Shown here piece by piece: positions 30,126-44,917 of a DNA stretch of 64,000 nt. The position numbers and the translations under genes are program-made. This DNA comes from Diphasiastrum complanatum (lineage: Eukaryota; Streptophyta; Lycopodiopsida; Lycopodiales; Lycopodiaceae): the NCBI GenBank assembly GCA_029204225.1, contig CM055113.1:3919194-3983193 (forward strand). The letters run 5' to 3'. Positions within the stretch are counted from its first letter, which is position 1, and each line of letters opens with the position of its first letter. Under the pieces are notes generated by a model. That model did no database searches and was not told the origin of the DNA. It saw only the letters and a list, made by a program, of their open reading frames with translations.

Positions 30126-31425
30126 CTAGTAAAGAGTGCTCGTCATTGACGGGCAATGGAGGCCGATCTAGGTGGTGGCCGATGATTTGAAAATTCAGTA
30201 TGTCATGTCGTTGACGAATGCTGGTTTTCTCATCTAGGTGGCGGTGGTCCCTATGCGGCCTAATTGCAGTACTTACGCGGCGGTCCTTATGCAGCCTAAA
30301 TGTGATCCCTTTGCAGCCTAACTGCCCCTATGCGGTCCCTTTGTGGCCTATTTGCGATCCTTATGCAGTCCCTTTGCGGCCTAATTCCGGTCCCTATGCA
30401 TCCTAGAGAGATTGAGCATCGTGAGAATTGTGGGAACTGTGAGTGAGTGAGTGAGTGAGAGAGGGAGAGAACCGTGAGTGAGTGAGTGAGTGCGGTGAAA
30501 TGGGGTACATAGCGGTGAGAGAGAGAGAGAGAGATTCATGAGAACCATGAGAACCGTTGGATCGCAACTGGCAAGAGCTGTTCAATATCGCGACTGGCAA
30601 GAGCTATTGAAGATCGCAACTACCAAGAGTTGTTGAAGATCGTGACCTGCATGCTATCAGAAGCGTGAGGAGAAGAGCCTGCTATCGGAACCTTGAGCCG
30701 TGAGCCTGCTACCACAACCGTCGGTCAACAAACACACCTTCTGATGAAACAATTAATCTTGTAAGGAGTACATTGAGGTATAAGGTGTGTTTGCAGATCC
30801 GTGACGGCCAGTGAGTGAGTGAGTGGAGGGGCCGCAAACACCTCCTTTGCGGTGGTTTGGGAGGGGTCAACAACGGCCCGTGAGAACTGATAGCATCCAA
30901 GAACCATGTGAACCGTTAGAACAGTGAGAGGAACCGTGAGAGAGGAACCGTGAGAGAGGAACTGTGAGAGAGAGAGTACCATGAGAACCGTTAGAACAAT
31001 GAGAGGAACCGTGAGAGGAATCGTGAGAGAGAGAGCACCGTGAGAACCGTTAGGACAGTGAGAGCCACCGTGAGAGAGGAACCATGAGAGGAACCTAAAC
31101 GGTCACCTTTTTTGGGGAGGGCCAAAGGGAGGAGTAACCGTGAGAACTGAAGGGAGGGGCAACCATGAGAACCGTGAAGGCCGAAGGGAGGGGCAATCGT
31201 GAAACCTATGCTGGAGAGAGAGAGAGAGCATGGGGAGGGGTTGCATAGGACCACAAAGGGACCACAAATGAATGCAAACAACCTGTTATGCGGTCATTTG
31301 GGAGGGTTCAAGGGAAGGCCAAAGGGAGGTCCATTGTGGTCCTAAATGGTCACATTTTTTGGGGAGGGCCAAAGGGAGGAGTAATTGTGAGAACCAAAGG
31401 GAGGGGCAACCGTGAGAACTGTGAG

Positions 31426-31473
<48 letters not shown>

Positions 31474-31653
31474 CCACATAGGATCACAAAGGGACTAAAA
31501 CGACTGTAAGTGACATTCTTTTGGTTCCTTTACAGTCTATTCCATGACCGTGAATGACCGTAACTGATTCTCTTTTGGTTCAGAACCGATTATCACAAGA
31601 GACCGCAATTAACGCACTTGCGGGACCTTACGGTCACATTAGATCCACTATTT

Positions 31654-31698
<45 letters not shown>

Positions 31699-31880
31699 TG
31701 CAAACGACCTCCTTTGCGGTCATTTGGGAGGGTTCAAGGGAGTGCCAAAGGGCAGTCCATTGCGGTCCTAAACGTTCGCATTTTTGGGGGAGGGCAATTG
31801 TGAGAACCGTGAGGGCCGAAGTGGGGGGCAACCATGAGAACCGTGAAGGCTGAAGGGAGGGGCAACTGTGAGAACCGTGC

Positions 31881-31969
<89 letters not shown>

Positions 31970-32200
31970 AGAGAGAGAGAGAGAGAGAGTCGCATCAAAC
32001 CACATCCAACCTCAGCACACAGACCGTATCTTGACCGCATGAGAGAGTGAGGCGAGACTTTGCAATGAGTCTTTGTATGTGACCGCAATCGCTGACTTTG
32101 TGGTCCTTTGTGGAGGGGAGGACTGAAGGGAGGGGTTGGGACTGTATAGAACTGCAAACCATGAGAACTGTGAGGGGTAACCGGGAGAATCGTGACGGGC
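30126..32200 (+). repeat. GCGG-rich and ACCGTGAGA satellite, locus 3
   Basis: It opens ACTAGTAAAGAGTGCTCGTC, then GCGG words to about 30400. From 30470 the dominant word is AACCGTGAGA, in dozens of degenerate copies. It includes GGGAGGGCCAAAGGGAGG modules (about 31105, 31365, 31730) and (GA)n tracts at 31428-31471, 31655-31693 and 31881-31990. No coding potential. Confidence 0.75.
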
Positions 32201-32384
32201 AATGGAGGCCGATCTTAGAATCTTGGGATCTGGTAAGAGCATGTTTTGAGAATGGAATTTTGGAGAATTTTGCATGGTTTGAGAATGGAATTTTATAAAA
32301 ATTTGTAATGAAATGATGTGTGTTGGTTATGGTTAGGGATAGGGTGGTGTTGGTAGTTAGAGTAAAATTTTAGGGTTAGGATTG

Positions 32385-33331
32385 AGAGAGAGAGAGAGAG
32401 AGATAGAGAGATTTGATTAAGAGACATCATAAATAGTCCGAATATATATTTTTGACCAGTTTCAAAACATCCTATAAATGTCATCACTTAAATCTAATAC
32501 CATTACCTGGCTATACACCAGGGTATCTAACATTTGCCTCAAAGGCAGACGCACTAATAGTGTTGTCATTCCTATAAACATTCCTATAGATGTAAAGAAA
32601 TTCCAAGCAATGTTGAGAAGCATCATGTGTCATAAGATTAGAACACAAAATCATCCTAGATGATGAGTTACAGTTCTGAAGTGATTTTCAAGTCCGTTTA
32701 GAGAGAGAGAGAGAGATAGAGAGATAGAGAGATTTGATTAAGAGACATCGTAAATAGTCTGAATATATATTTTCGACCAGTTTCAAAACATCCCATAAAT
32801 GTCATCACCTAAATCTAATACCATTACCTGGCTATACACCAGGGTATCTAACATTTGCCTCAAAGGCAGATGCACTAATAGTGCTATCATTCCTATAAAC
32901 ATTCCTATAGATGTAAAGAAATTCCAAGCAATGTTGAGAAGCATCATGTGTCATAAGATTAGAACACAAAATCATCTTAGATGATGAGTTACAGTTCTGA
33001 AGTGATTTTCAAGTCCGTTTAGAGAGAGAGAGAGAGAGAGAGATTTGATTAAGAGACAGCGTAAATAGTCCAAATATATATTTTCGACCAGTTTCAAAAC
33101 ATCCCATAAATGTCATCACCTAAATCTAATACCATTACCTGGCTATACACCAGGGTATCTAACATTTGCCTCAAAGGCAGACGCACTAATAGTGTTGTCA
33201 TTCCTATAAACATTCCTATAGATGTAAAGAAATTCCAAGCAATGTTGAGAAGCATCATGTGTCATAAGATTAGAACACAAAATCATCTTAGATGATGAGT
33301 TACAGTTCTGAAGTGATTTTCAAGTCCGTTT

Positions 33332-33362
<31 letters not shown>

Positions 33363-33650
33363 ATTAAGAGACAGCGTAAATAGTCCGAATATATATTTTC
33401 GACCAGTTTCAAAACATCCCATAAATGTCATCACCTAAATCTAATACCATTACTTGGCTATACACCAGGGTATCTAACATTTGCCTCATAGGCAGATGCA
33501 CTAATAGTGCTGTCATTCCTATAAACATTCCTATAGATGTAAAGAAATTCCAAGCAATGTTGAGAAGCATCATGTGTCATAAGATTAGAACACAAAATCA
33601 TCCTAGATGATGAGTTACAGTTCTGAAGTGATTTTCAAGTCCGTTTAGAG
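32385..33650 (+). repeat. Four-copy tandem repeat, 311-321-bp unit, with a conserved 61-codon frame
   Basis: Unit starts (ATG of the shared frame) fall at 32478, 32799, 33110 and 33425, spacings 321, 311 and 315. Spacing differences come mainly from (GA)n length. Each unit has TTTGATTAAGAGACA, CGACCAGTTTCAAAACATCC and CAGTTCTGAAGTGATTTTC. All four keep a 61-codon frame (MSS[L/P]KSNTITWLYTR) with a few substitutions and no frame break. Units are about 95 percent identical by eye, so an open frame by recent duplication is the simplest reading. Confidence 0.93.
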
Positions 33651-33652
33651 AG

Positions 33653-33720
<68 letters not shown>
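33651..33720. repeat. (GA)n microsatellite closing the tandem array
   Basis: AGAGAAAGAAAGAAAGAG, then nearly pure GA to 33718. Confidence 0.95.
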
Positions 33721-33721
<1 letters not shown>

Positions 33722-33924
33722 TCCAACTAGCCTGTTTGCTATTCATTAATCTGATATGATCGATGGGCGATCTGTGGACTCATCCAGGTGCATTTACGGT
33801 GCGGTTGAGGCTGCGGTTGAGGTTGAGGTCCATTCACTTCGTTTAGAGCATTTAGGTTGCATAAGGACCGTGAGAACCGTGAGTGAGAGAGAGAGAGCAT
33901 CCGGGTGAGTGAGAGGCAGAACCC

Positions 33925-34055
33925 ATCACTGTTGCCAATCACAATGATGGTTTCAAGATCCATTGCTAATGGCTCACTATTTCCAGAGGCAGATTCTATC
34001 TATTGCCAATCACATTGATGATGTCAATATCCATTGCTAATCCATCGCTAATAGA
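33925..34055. repeat. Two-copy direct repeat (TTGCCAATCACA...ATCCATTGCTAAT)
   Basis: Copies near 33932-33970 and 34000-34040 share TTGCCAATCAC, ATGATG, TCAA and ATCCATTGCTAAT. Confidence 0.65.
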
Positions 34056-34130
34056 TTTTCTTCCTCTGCCTACAAGAATCAAATACAGCCGAAGGTTACA
34101 AAGCTCGATCCTTAGTTGTTGGCCCTTAGC

Positions 34131-35768
<1,638 letters not shown>

Positions 35769-36283
35769 TGACGAATCAACTTTTGAATCTCTCTCTCCCT
35801 TCAATCGCTCATTTACATATATAGCAACTAGAAGACCTTGTATTATTCTATCTTTATATTTACAAGATCGCTTAACAGCTGATTAATTGACTAATTAAGA
35901 CAGTTATTATTGGAGCGTGAAGACGTAGACAGTCTGTACTTGGAATCCTGTGTATTTCTGTAGAGTGTCATCTTTTTTGCATTTTTCGTATTTTATGCAA
36001 AGCAATGTGACATTTTTGAAAGCGCCTGAAATGGCCTAAAAACTGAGTTAACACAAAACGGTTAGTTGCTCAGGATGGCCCAAAGGTGACAAAGGCGACA
36101 ATGTCGGGTTTTTTGCATGTGGAAATTCCTGCATAAAAATGCAGACTGTAGTGACAATCAGTGTAAAAAATGCAGACTATTGAAAAAAACAAGTCATTTT
36201 TTGTAGACTACTTGAGAGAGTGATTTACATGAAAAGGAAGGAGGGCATAGTAGGATGAGTAGGAGTAAGATTAAACTCCAACA
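35769..36283 (-). repeat. Copia LTR (3'), portion shared with 37850-38358
   Basis: It starts TGACGAATCAACTTTTGAATC and ends ACTCCAACA. On the minus strand the LTR begins TGTTGGAGTTTAATC, preceded by a purine-rich tract (AAGGGTGAG, 36284-36292). It is about 90 percent similar to the right copy. Confidence 0.75.
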
Positions 36284-36539
36284 CTCACCCTTAAGCTTAC
36301 TACTATGAATCTGAACATGCCATATCTACAAAGTACATTGGTTAGATAGGACTCTTGGCTTATAGTGATCCTTCTGCTTGCGCAATCTCTGCTGATTTCC
36401 ATACCAAGTAGGTAATGAACTGGGCCTAAATCAGTCATCTCAAATTTGGATGAAAGCAGAGATTTGATTTCCTATAATAACTGATTTGAATTGCTGATAA
36501 TTAAAGAATCACCAATGTATAATGCTATTATAACATAGC

Positions 36540-37849
36540 TTGACCCTTTATGCTAGAGATATACATTAGAGTCTATGGAGCAAGAAGTAAAATTATGCTG
36601 CAACAAGAAGTGATTGATTCTGTCAAACCAGACCCCAGGAGCTTGCTTGAGACCATATAATGCCTTATGCAATTTACACACCAAATGCTCTTTGCCTTGA
36701 AGGACATAACCTTCTGGTTGATAAATGAATAGTATATATCCATGAAGGAATGTTGTCTGGACGTCCATCTGGTGAATGTCCAGATCTTCTGCAGCAATTA
36801 TAGCTAACAAGGTGTGAATAGATTGATGCTTTACCACTGGACTGAAGGTGTCAATGTAATCTATTCCAAAAGCTTGCTCAAATCTTTCAACCACTAAGCG
36901 AGCTTTCTATTTGGATATGATCCATCTGGCTTAAGCTTTAGCTTGAAGATCCATTTAGAGTCAATAGGCTTTATACCTGTAGGAGGATTGACAACACTCC
37001 AGGTCTTGTTCTTCATCAAGGAATTGTACTCAATGTCCATAGTAGCTTTCCATTCATCTGCACCCGACATTGACAGTGCTTCTACAATAGTGGCAGGTTC
37101 ATCATAACTGATGAACGCTTGAGAGATGAAACAATCAAGTTGTTGTCGTTGTCATGCAAACTTCGAACTTCAGGTGCTTGAGCAGAATTCTCTGTTGGGT
37201 GAGTGACTGGGATGTCTTCAGCTTGTGGTTGAACATTCATAGGTCTGAGCCTATCAATGATAAATGGAGTTGTTGGAACAAAATCCTGCATTTCCTGTTT
37301 CTGCTTGAAATCATGAAATTTGTCTTCAAGGAAGACAACATCACAACTGACTGAGATCTAACCTTTCTCATCATCATAGATGCGATATGCCTTATGTGAT
37401 GTTGAATAGTCGATAAAGATATGCTTATAGCTAACTCAATCTAATTTCTTTCTCAAATCAGACGGTATTTGAGCATAACATAGACATCCGAACACTCGTA
37501 GATGTTTCAAACTTGGTTTGTAGCCGTAGTAGGCTTCAAATGGTGTTCTGGAGTCAACTGCCTTTGTGCTAGAATAATTCTGCAGATAACAGCGTCGGCC
37601 CAAAATTTCTTTAATAACTGAACGTCGGACATCAAGGATCGTGTAGCTTTCAACAATGTTCGATTATTTCATTCAGCTACGCAATTCTATTATGGAGTGT
37701 AGCTGGCTGTGAATTGATAGTGCATGCCGCATAATGATAGATAGTCCACCATTTCATCTAATAAGTATTCTTCCCCTGAATCAGACCGCAGGGTCTTGAT
37801 TTTCTAACTAGTTTGGCTCTCAGCAAATTGCTTGAACTCTTTGAAACAA
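36540..37849 (-). pseudogene. Decayed copia integrase-RT fragment
   Basis: RT text is clear at 36894-36553: FGIDYIDTFSPVVK, MDVQTTFLHG and ALYGLKQAPGVWFDR. Upstream, broken frames give the RT linker, then integrase near 37850-37600 with LRSDSGEEY and FTASYTP-stop-QNCVAE (second Asp and Glu region, with TAG where Gln is expected). The palm YVDD and RNase H are missing on the left; first integrase Asp, protease and gag are missing on the right. Many stops and frameshifts. Confidence 0.8.
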
Positions 37850-38358
37850 TGACGAATCAACTTTTGAATCTCTCTCTCCCTTGAATGCCACATTTACATA
37901 TATAACAACTGGAAGACCTTGCATTATTCTATCTTTATGTTTACAAGATCGCTTAATAGTTGATTAACTGACTAATTATGGAGTGTGAAGACGTAGACAG
38001 TCTGTACTTGAAATCTTGTGTATTTTTGCAGAGTGTCATCATTTTCGCATTTTTCGCATTTTATGAGAAGCAGTCTTGCATTTATGGAAGTGTCTGAAAT
38101 GGCCTAAAACCTGAGTTAACACAAGTGTCGCAAAACACTTAGTTGCTTAGGATGGCCCGAAGGTGACAAAGGCGAGAATGTCAAGATTTTTGCTTGTGGA
38201 AATTTTTGAGTGAAAATGTAGACTGTAGCGACAATCAGTGTAAAAAATGCAGACTGTTGGAAAAAATAGTTCATTTTCTGCAGACTACTTAGAGAGTGAT
38301 TTACATGAAAAGGAAGGAGGGCAATTAGGATGAGTAGGAGTAAGATTAAACTCCAACA
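37850..38358 (-). repeat. Partial copia LTR, right copy
   Basis: A direct copy of 35769-36283. It abuts integrase sequence directly, without PBS, leader or gag. A deletion or ectopic recombination must have removed the 5' half of the element. Confidence 0.75.
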
Positions 38359-40340
38359 CCATCTAGTAACATCATTCATGAAATCGCAAATTACATGAAT
38401 CTCTAGGTGAAATGTCACCTTTCATTGAAAATCAATGCTCAAAAGTTAAAGATCCAAACCATTATAGTCCAAGACTATCCACAAGCCCATGCAAACCTGT
38501 CATAAATGCTTCTTGATACGAATACACTTAGAATTTTTTCAAAAAACTAAGGTACAAAAATTCATCCCACCAAAATTTCTTAGGAGATCCATCAAGATAA
38601 TAATGACTTTAACTTAGTCCTAAGTACCCCAAATACTCTCTTGAGTTAAGCAGTCTTATTCCTAGCATCATATGCAAGGAAATAACAACCATTAAATTTT
38701 AATAGACTTGTCTGTCTCTTAATTTACCGGCGATTTAGGCTTAAAATAGTTCACAAGCATCCCTTGACTACAATCTGTAGTAGAATTTCATCCACTAAAG
38801 TAAGAAAATTCCTCATAAGTAAACAATTACTTAGTGAAAATGCTTGTGGGATGTATATAATCTCAAATATGCATTAAAGTAAAGAAATTTAGATTTTAGA
38901 TCTAGATTTTTATCTTTCTCAATCGATCAAGAATTACTCATCTCTTAAGAATCATCACATTCCCTTATAATCTTCTAATGTCCACTAAGTATTCATTTAT
39001 GATTCTTCAATCATAACATTTAGAATCTTATGATTCGTCAATCATAATTTACAAGATTCCAATATCATACTTAATTATTAAAAGATATTGGAGTATATGT
39101 ATAACATACCACTCAGGAAATATAAGAAACATTCTGAAACCTTTTCCACAAGGAAAATTACTGGATTCCAAAAATATTTTTCCAACCCGATTCTTAACGA
39201 CATTATGAGTTCGAAATTATACAATCAACCAAGTAATTAAAGACCATTATTATATCCGTCTTTAACAACATAAACTTTATACAATCACCTAGAACAACAT
39301 ATAGAGATTACAAAGTTCTACCGAATTCCAACTGAATTCAGTGGCTGATATTAATTAGACTTTGTCATCCAATATGAGCTCACTGGGGTTCAGTCAATAA
39401 CTTGGGATATATTTCTCATTCAAAAAATATTCAATATCAAGAATCTTCTATATTCTATGCACACAACTTATATAGATGAATCCTGATGACTCACACATCA
39501 TGTGTCTTATGAGCAATATATATCAAAATAAACAATTCTTGGTGCCAATTAATTTCTAAACAAGAGTAATTCAATTACTCAAGTCAATTGTAAATGATTC
39601 AAAAATCTTAAATGTCTAGGTGAAGATCTCAATTATACGAATATAACACCGCATTTAGATCCTTTTCTAAACCATAACTAACTTAGTGAATTATCCTTTG
39701 CACAGAAAGAACCATTAACCTGCAAGTAAATGTTCCACACATTACTTGTTCATATGTCTATGCATTTTGACTAGTTTAAGTATTTGTTTGGCTATTGATT
39801 CCTCTTAACAAACACAAGGAATTAGTTCTTATCTTAGAAAGCAAACAGAGCAAAATGTCAACTAAGTTCTTTATTTGAACACGTAGCTCATTCAGAATCA
39901 TAAGGAGGTTCTGTTTAGAGGTATGTTTTTAGGCTTTGGCTGATTCCTTGCACACATTAGTTAGAATTGTCGCTCTCGGATGTCGCCTATGAATCCACAT
40001 TAGAAAATATGGAATTGAGTACAAAGTGAAGAGTGTGCCGCAGACAGATGCGTATCAAGATCAGTTATAGAATAGCTCAGAGTGTGTTCACTCAATCTCT
40101 ATGTAATTAGAATGGCACTGAGTGTCGCCCTAATAGAGACGAACACCAAGCTCTTAGCGTCATTCACCAATTGTTAAGGTGTCGATTGGGATCAGCTACT
40201 ATGTCGCTTTAAAGCGTTGCGAGTCTTAGTTGCAATACAAGATGCAAATAGGCCTTTACATTGATTTAGGCACTATCACATATTTATATGTGCAAAAATT
40301 GAAAAATTTACACTATATAACAATTAACTTGGATAATGTG
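38359..40340. other. AT-rich sequence without recognisable genes
   Basis: No frame with family resemblance. It may be LTR or leader of the copia fragment that follows, but no repeat partner is in the window. Confidence 0.4.
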
Positions 40341-40344
40341 GAAT

Positions 40345-41671
40345 CATAGGCCTCCACACTATTTGTGTTTCGAATGTTCTTCATGTACCTCAACTCTCTA
40401 AGAATATGTTATTAGTCTCTTACTTTCTCATCTGACCAGTGTACAATCTTTGATGAAGATACTACTCTGACTACGTGCACTAGAATCGAAAATCTATATG
40501 TACTCTCTGACTCAATTGCATTAGCTCGTACTTCAAATGAATATGTAAACAATCATGCTATTATGTGGCATAGTCAATTTGGACACGTGAATACAAGATC
40601 ACTTTCTTACATGCGTTGTTGATGGATTGTATCTCCCTCTTTCAAAAGATAAAAAAATATTTTTCTATGAATCTTTCATCTATGGGAAACACTCTAGCCT
40701 GCAAATTTTCCATAACACAATCTGTCAAGACAAAGCATGTATTAGATCTTGTACATAGCGATCTTTGTGGTCCAATGCCAACTCCATCCTTAGGAGATGC
40801 AATTTATTTTATCACTTTCAGAGATGATTATTCTAGATGGTCTACAGTTTTGTTCATTAAACACAAATCAAAAGCCTTTGAATGCTTCAAGAGATTCAAG
40901 GCCATGGCTGAGATTCAAACATCTACAAAAGTGACAGCTCTCTAAATTGATGGTGGTGGCGAATACCTCTCTAACGAGATGTCTGACTACCTGGTTGAAC
41001 ATGGCATTCGAAGACAATTTACAAGTTCCTATTCACCTCAGTAGAATGGAATTGCAAGAAGAAAGAATTGAATGCTTATCAACTTTGCGAGATCCATGCT
41101 ACACCAATCACACCTACCTGCGAAGTTTTGGACAAAGGCTACTGTCACAGCCTGTTACGTATAGCCGTCAACAACAAAACTCCTTATATGGAAACAAGCC
41201 TAGAGTCAGCCATTTAAGAATATTTGGTAGTATATGTTTTGTTCATGTACCTTAGGAAAAAACTGGATCATAGGACAAATAAATGTAGTCTCATTGGCTA
41301 TCCTGATGAACATAAAGCTTATAAAATTTATGATCCATCCACCAATGAAGCATTTGTTTCAAGAACATACATACTATGATTTCAAACAACTATCGATGAA
41401 TGATGTTGTGACATTTCATCCTATTTTACGCAGCAGTATAGAATCTTCCAACGATGACGTTTCTTCTTTAGAACCTGCAGCTACAACTACAAGAGCCGAG
41501 CAGCTGATGATACATGTCACCATACCAAACCAAGCTAGCTCAAGCAGATCTGTACAACATCAAGAAGAAGCACCATCGCATCTTGGTGAACCGAATGTTC
41601 GCAGATTCTCCCACTTTGAAATTGAGAGATCCAAATACATTTTTGTAATCGTTTTGCAACCACATAAATAA
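40345..41671 (+). pseudogene. Decayed copia pre-integrase and integrase fragment
   Basis: Broken plus-strand frames give VSNVLHVPQLSKNML, a WH...FGHVNTRSL block, then HVLDLVHSDLCGPMPTPSLG with the first catalytic Asp, FRDDYSRWSTVLFIKHKSKA, IDGGGEYLSNEM (second site, S-D changed to I-D) and SYSP-stop-NGIARRKN, where the catalytic Glu context is degraded. SHLRIFGSICFVHVP follows, then a decayed linker to about 41670. Stops and shifts are frequent. The TAG in SYSP-stop is again a CAG to TAG type. Confidence 0.82.
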
Positions 41672-43421
41672 GATCAAGAACCATGACTCTGTGCCAGCTG
41701 TGATGAGTTTTCAGGTTAGGAAAGGCAAAAACACCAAAGTTTTACTTATCTGATATGTTGTCATTTCCTTTGTGAAAATAGAGCAGCTTCATTATATTTA
41801 AATCAATTAGTCACTAAATAAAGATTCAATTCATCTGTAGAAGCATAGCTGATTGACTAGATTTGATTTAACTATGTCACTCAATAAAGATTGACAAGTA
41901 CGATTGACATATCACAGATTTACTTGATGTCGATTTTAATATTAGTATGAACTGAAAGGTTTTTGTCATTCGCCAACACTATCAAGTGATTGTCTTTTTT
42001 AAAATTGCTTATTGTTTCACATATGGTTTTACTTTTCAACCATTGATGCCTTGACTAATCTTCCTATATGTGTTTATTTATCGAAGGAGCCTTCCTGGAA
42101 AAGCTATCCATTTCTAAGTTTAATTCAATTCAGCTAGAATGTATTTGAGTAGAATTGTGTTGGTTATTTTTCAAGTGTGTCATGCAGCCACTACATAAAA
42201 CTTGACAAATCTAATTTGATCTTCGCCTTTCTTAGTAAATCTCAACAAGATTTCATAACCAATAATCAATCAGATGTACATGTATTTCGCTTTCCATATT
42301 TTAAAAGGTAGCCTTGTTGTTTTGGACTTCCCCCTTAAGATTTTGTGGTCAAATGAAAGATCGAAATCAACGTTTCCGCTAAGAAACCGTATCCTATCAC
42401 TAACTTTTACTTTTATTGCTTTTCGTCTCAATGTGAATAGTCCTATTTTGTTCAATTTCAGATCACGTTGATGATATAATTCGTGCACAATTCGAAATAA
42501 GCAAGTCTTGAGATTGAATTTAAGCTAGGTTATGAGATATGCTCTAGTTGTTTTGTACAATTTTAGAGTTTAGTTGTTGATATAAAAGTAATTTTGCATT
42601 TTAGTCACATTTTTCTTTATATTGGTGGCATGGTATTATAAATTTGAATTATATCTTCGATGTAGATGACAATAAGTAACCAACACTAATTAAGGCAATA
42701 GTATGTTATTTGCTACTGCTTTTATGATACTGGGACCATCTACCTAATCCTGATGCTCGGTTCCAGCTTTCACAGTCCTGAACACCAACTGAAGTGGCCA
42801 ATTTACTCTTTCGCATACCCATCCTAGCACTCCCCTTCATTTTTATCCTTGTACTCAGACAAGCTTCTATTTGTTAGACAGGCTGCGGAGGATTGCCTTT
42901 TCATTTCTACCTCATAGTTGAAAACAGTGGAGTCCACAATAAAGCGTCCACAAACCAAGCAAATAACAAACAAAGCTGTGATTCAAGACCCTAATCAATT
43001 TTGAATCATCCTAAAATTTGCCGTAGATGCAGGCAAGGCAGATCACCTACAGCCAGCACGTTGTGAAAACAATCTACAACTTTCTTTGTGCTCCCCGTAG
43101 CCCTGACTTCTTGTTTCCAAAGTGCGTACTGCCCACTTTTATTATGGGAATCTACTTCCTCATCAACGTATCTTCCTCCGGTCGGAGTCTAGAAACCTTG
43201 ATTCCTTAAATTTTGGCAGTTTTGTTGTTGTAGGTGCTCCCCAGTCGCTCTGGCCCTGTCTCCTGGGTAGTTATCGGGCCCTTCTACACAACTGGTCTAA
43301 TCCAAACCGGCAGCTAAACCCTTTTCCCTTGCCTAAATCATGTACGATGTTGTGCCTAAATCTGCTATCGCAACTAATCCTATTGCAACATTAAATAAAA
43401 TGATGGATAGCAAATACAATC
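41672..43421. other. No recognisable feature
   Basis: Mixed AT-rich sequence; short frames only, none with motifs I can name. Confidence 0.45.
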
Positions 43422-43772
43422 TGTTAGAAAACCTGTCTTAAACAGGTCACACAACAGAATGAAGATACAGCATTCAATAACAAGTAAGGTAGCAATGACA
43501 GAGTAAACTTGTTGTGCTATATGGAGAAGAAAACAAGGTACATCAAAAGCTAGAGCTAGATCTAAAATGTTGGAGACAGAACTCCTTCGCAAAATGATTC
43601 TATGTACTACTTATGGGATATCAATGTGTAATGCCAAGAAAACCGCTCCGTGTGGTTATTGATCCCATTTCAAGATTCTACAGAGTTTCTATGACCATCA
43701 GCTAACTAACTAGCTAATCACTTAACTGGAGTTAACCAAAAGTATTGCGGAACATAATGTGGTTCTTCAACA
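43422..43772 (-). repeat. Probable LTR (351 bp), minus orientation
   Basis: It begins TGTTAGAAAACC and ends GGTTCTTCAACA, near-perfect inverted termini. To its right the minus strand has the purine-rich GAGTGGGAG just before the LTR start, as expected of a 3' LTR. No second copy is in the window. Confidence 0.6.
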
Positions 43773-43890
43773 CTCCCACTCAACACACCACTCGTTGACC
43801 ATGAATACTTCGTGCTTCTGAGATAGATCAACATAGTGTCTTGCCCTGTCTTGGGCACTTCTTATGCTATCCTTAGCCAGCTATAACATT
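43773..43890 (-). pseudogene. Possible gypsy integrase C-terminal fragment
   Basis: The minus-strand frame SIRSAQDRARHYVDLSQKH followed by EVFMVNE resembles the stretch before the gypsy integrase C-terminal domain (a helix rich in QDR...YAD, then a hydrophobic-G/N-D/E turn). It then runs into the polypurine tract and LTR. Short, so uncertain. Confidence 0.35.
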
Positions 43891-44049
43891 TCTTGCATAA
43901 AACATAAATAAACTTTAAAATCAAAATTTTTCGTAATAAAATTAAGTTCCTATTTAGAATAAGGGTTAACATTTTTAGTGTCAACACTTAAACTAGCCTT
44001 GATCTTTTTTAAAGAATTCTCATGCATAAAAAATAAAGATTTTTTAACA

Positions 44050-44880
44050 AAATCAATTCTCAATTACTTGTTCTTATCAAAATGCCATTGTTGTTCGAGA
44101 ACAATATCTACATTAGCTAATGCAACATCATGGAATTCTAGTTTTTCAAAATAATCTTGAATGTGCAATTCTACAACAGGAACAATAAAATCCATCAAAT
44201 CAGAATCACTTCTCAATGCCATTGTCACACGGTATTTTTTTCTCACTTTTTCCAGGTAAGAAGGTTTAGCGTCTACACCAAATTTACATTAATAAAGTTA
44301 TGAGTGGATCCCATGTCAAAATGAACATTAACAACTTGATCATTAACTTTACCTTTAATGCAAATAAGGTCATTAGGTCCAAAAACTAAAGAACTAAAGA
44401 AACAAACATCCATCTCATTACTTCGAAATAGATTACCTGAAGTTGAAGCTTGTTTTTTGACGCAATCACATGCAAGGTGACCCTCGCCATTGCACTTGAA
44501 GCACAGGTTCTTCTTACGAGCTTCAACTTTATCAATGCCACCTTGATGGTTTTTAAAAAGAATTTGGTTTTCTTGGGATTGTTGGAATTGGAATGTGTTT
44601 CACTAACAACTTCTCTATCCTTCCTCGTAAATTGAAAACCCTTTTTCTGCTCATAAGGATGTTGACCCCTAGGTGGCTTAGCTGTGTCATCAAAGTATTT
44701 TGCAGCCCTAATAGCATCTTCTACGGTTTTTGGATGGTTCCTACGAACATCCACTTGATAATCTTTTGGTAACCCATCAATGAACATTAACATTTCTACC
44801 TTAGGCGGAATGTCACTATCAAGTGGATTCAGGTACTCATGAAAATCTTAAATTGTTCCAAACCTTTATTCATGGTTAGG
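44050..44880 (-). pseudogene. Gypsy gag-zinc knuckle-protease fragment (frameshifted)
   Basis: From the right: gag text MLMFIDGLPKDYQVDVRRNH and AIRAAKYFDD, then after a frame change the knuckle CFKCNGEGHLACDC (intact CCHC, near 44510-44470), then the protease site FDMGSTHNF near 44310, where D-T/S-G has become D-M-G. The end VDIVLEQQWHFDKNK near 44080-44064 corresponds to the protease C-terminal VDIVLGxQW, with Gly changed to Glu. Both changes would impair the protease. Confidence 0.8.
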
Positions 44881-44917
44881 TGACTCAACTTTTGGAAGTG
44901 TTCATAGTCATCTGTGA

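Noticed and set aside
43027-43394. Frames at 43027-43209 and 43122-43394 as a host gene
   Set aside because: Short, overlapping and without domain resemblance or splice context.
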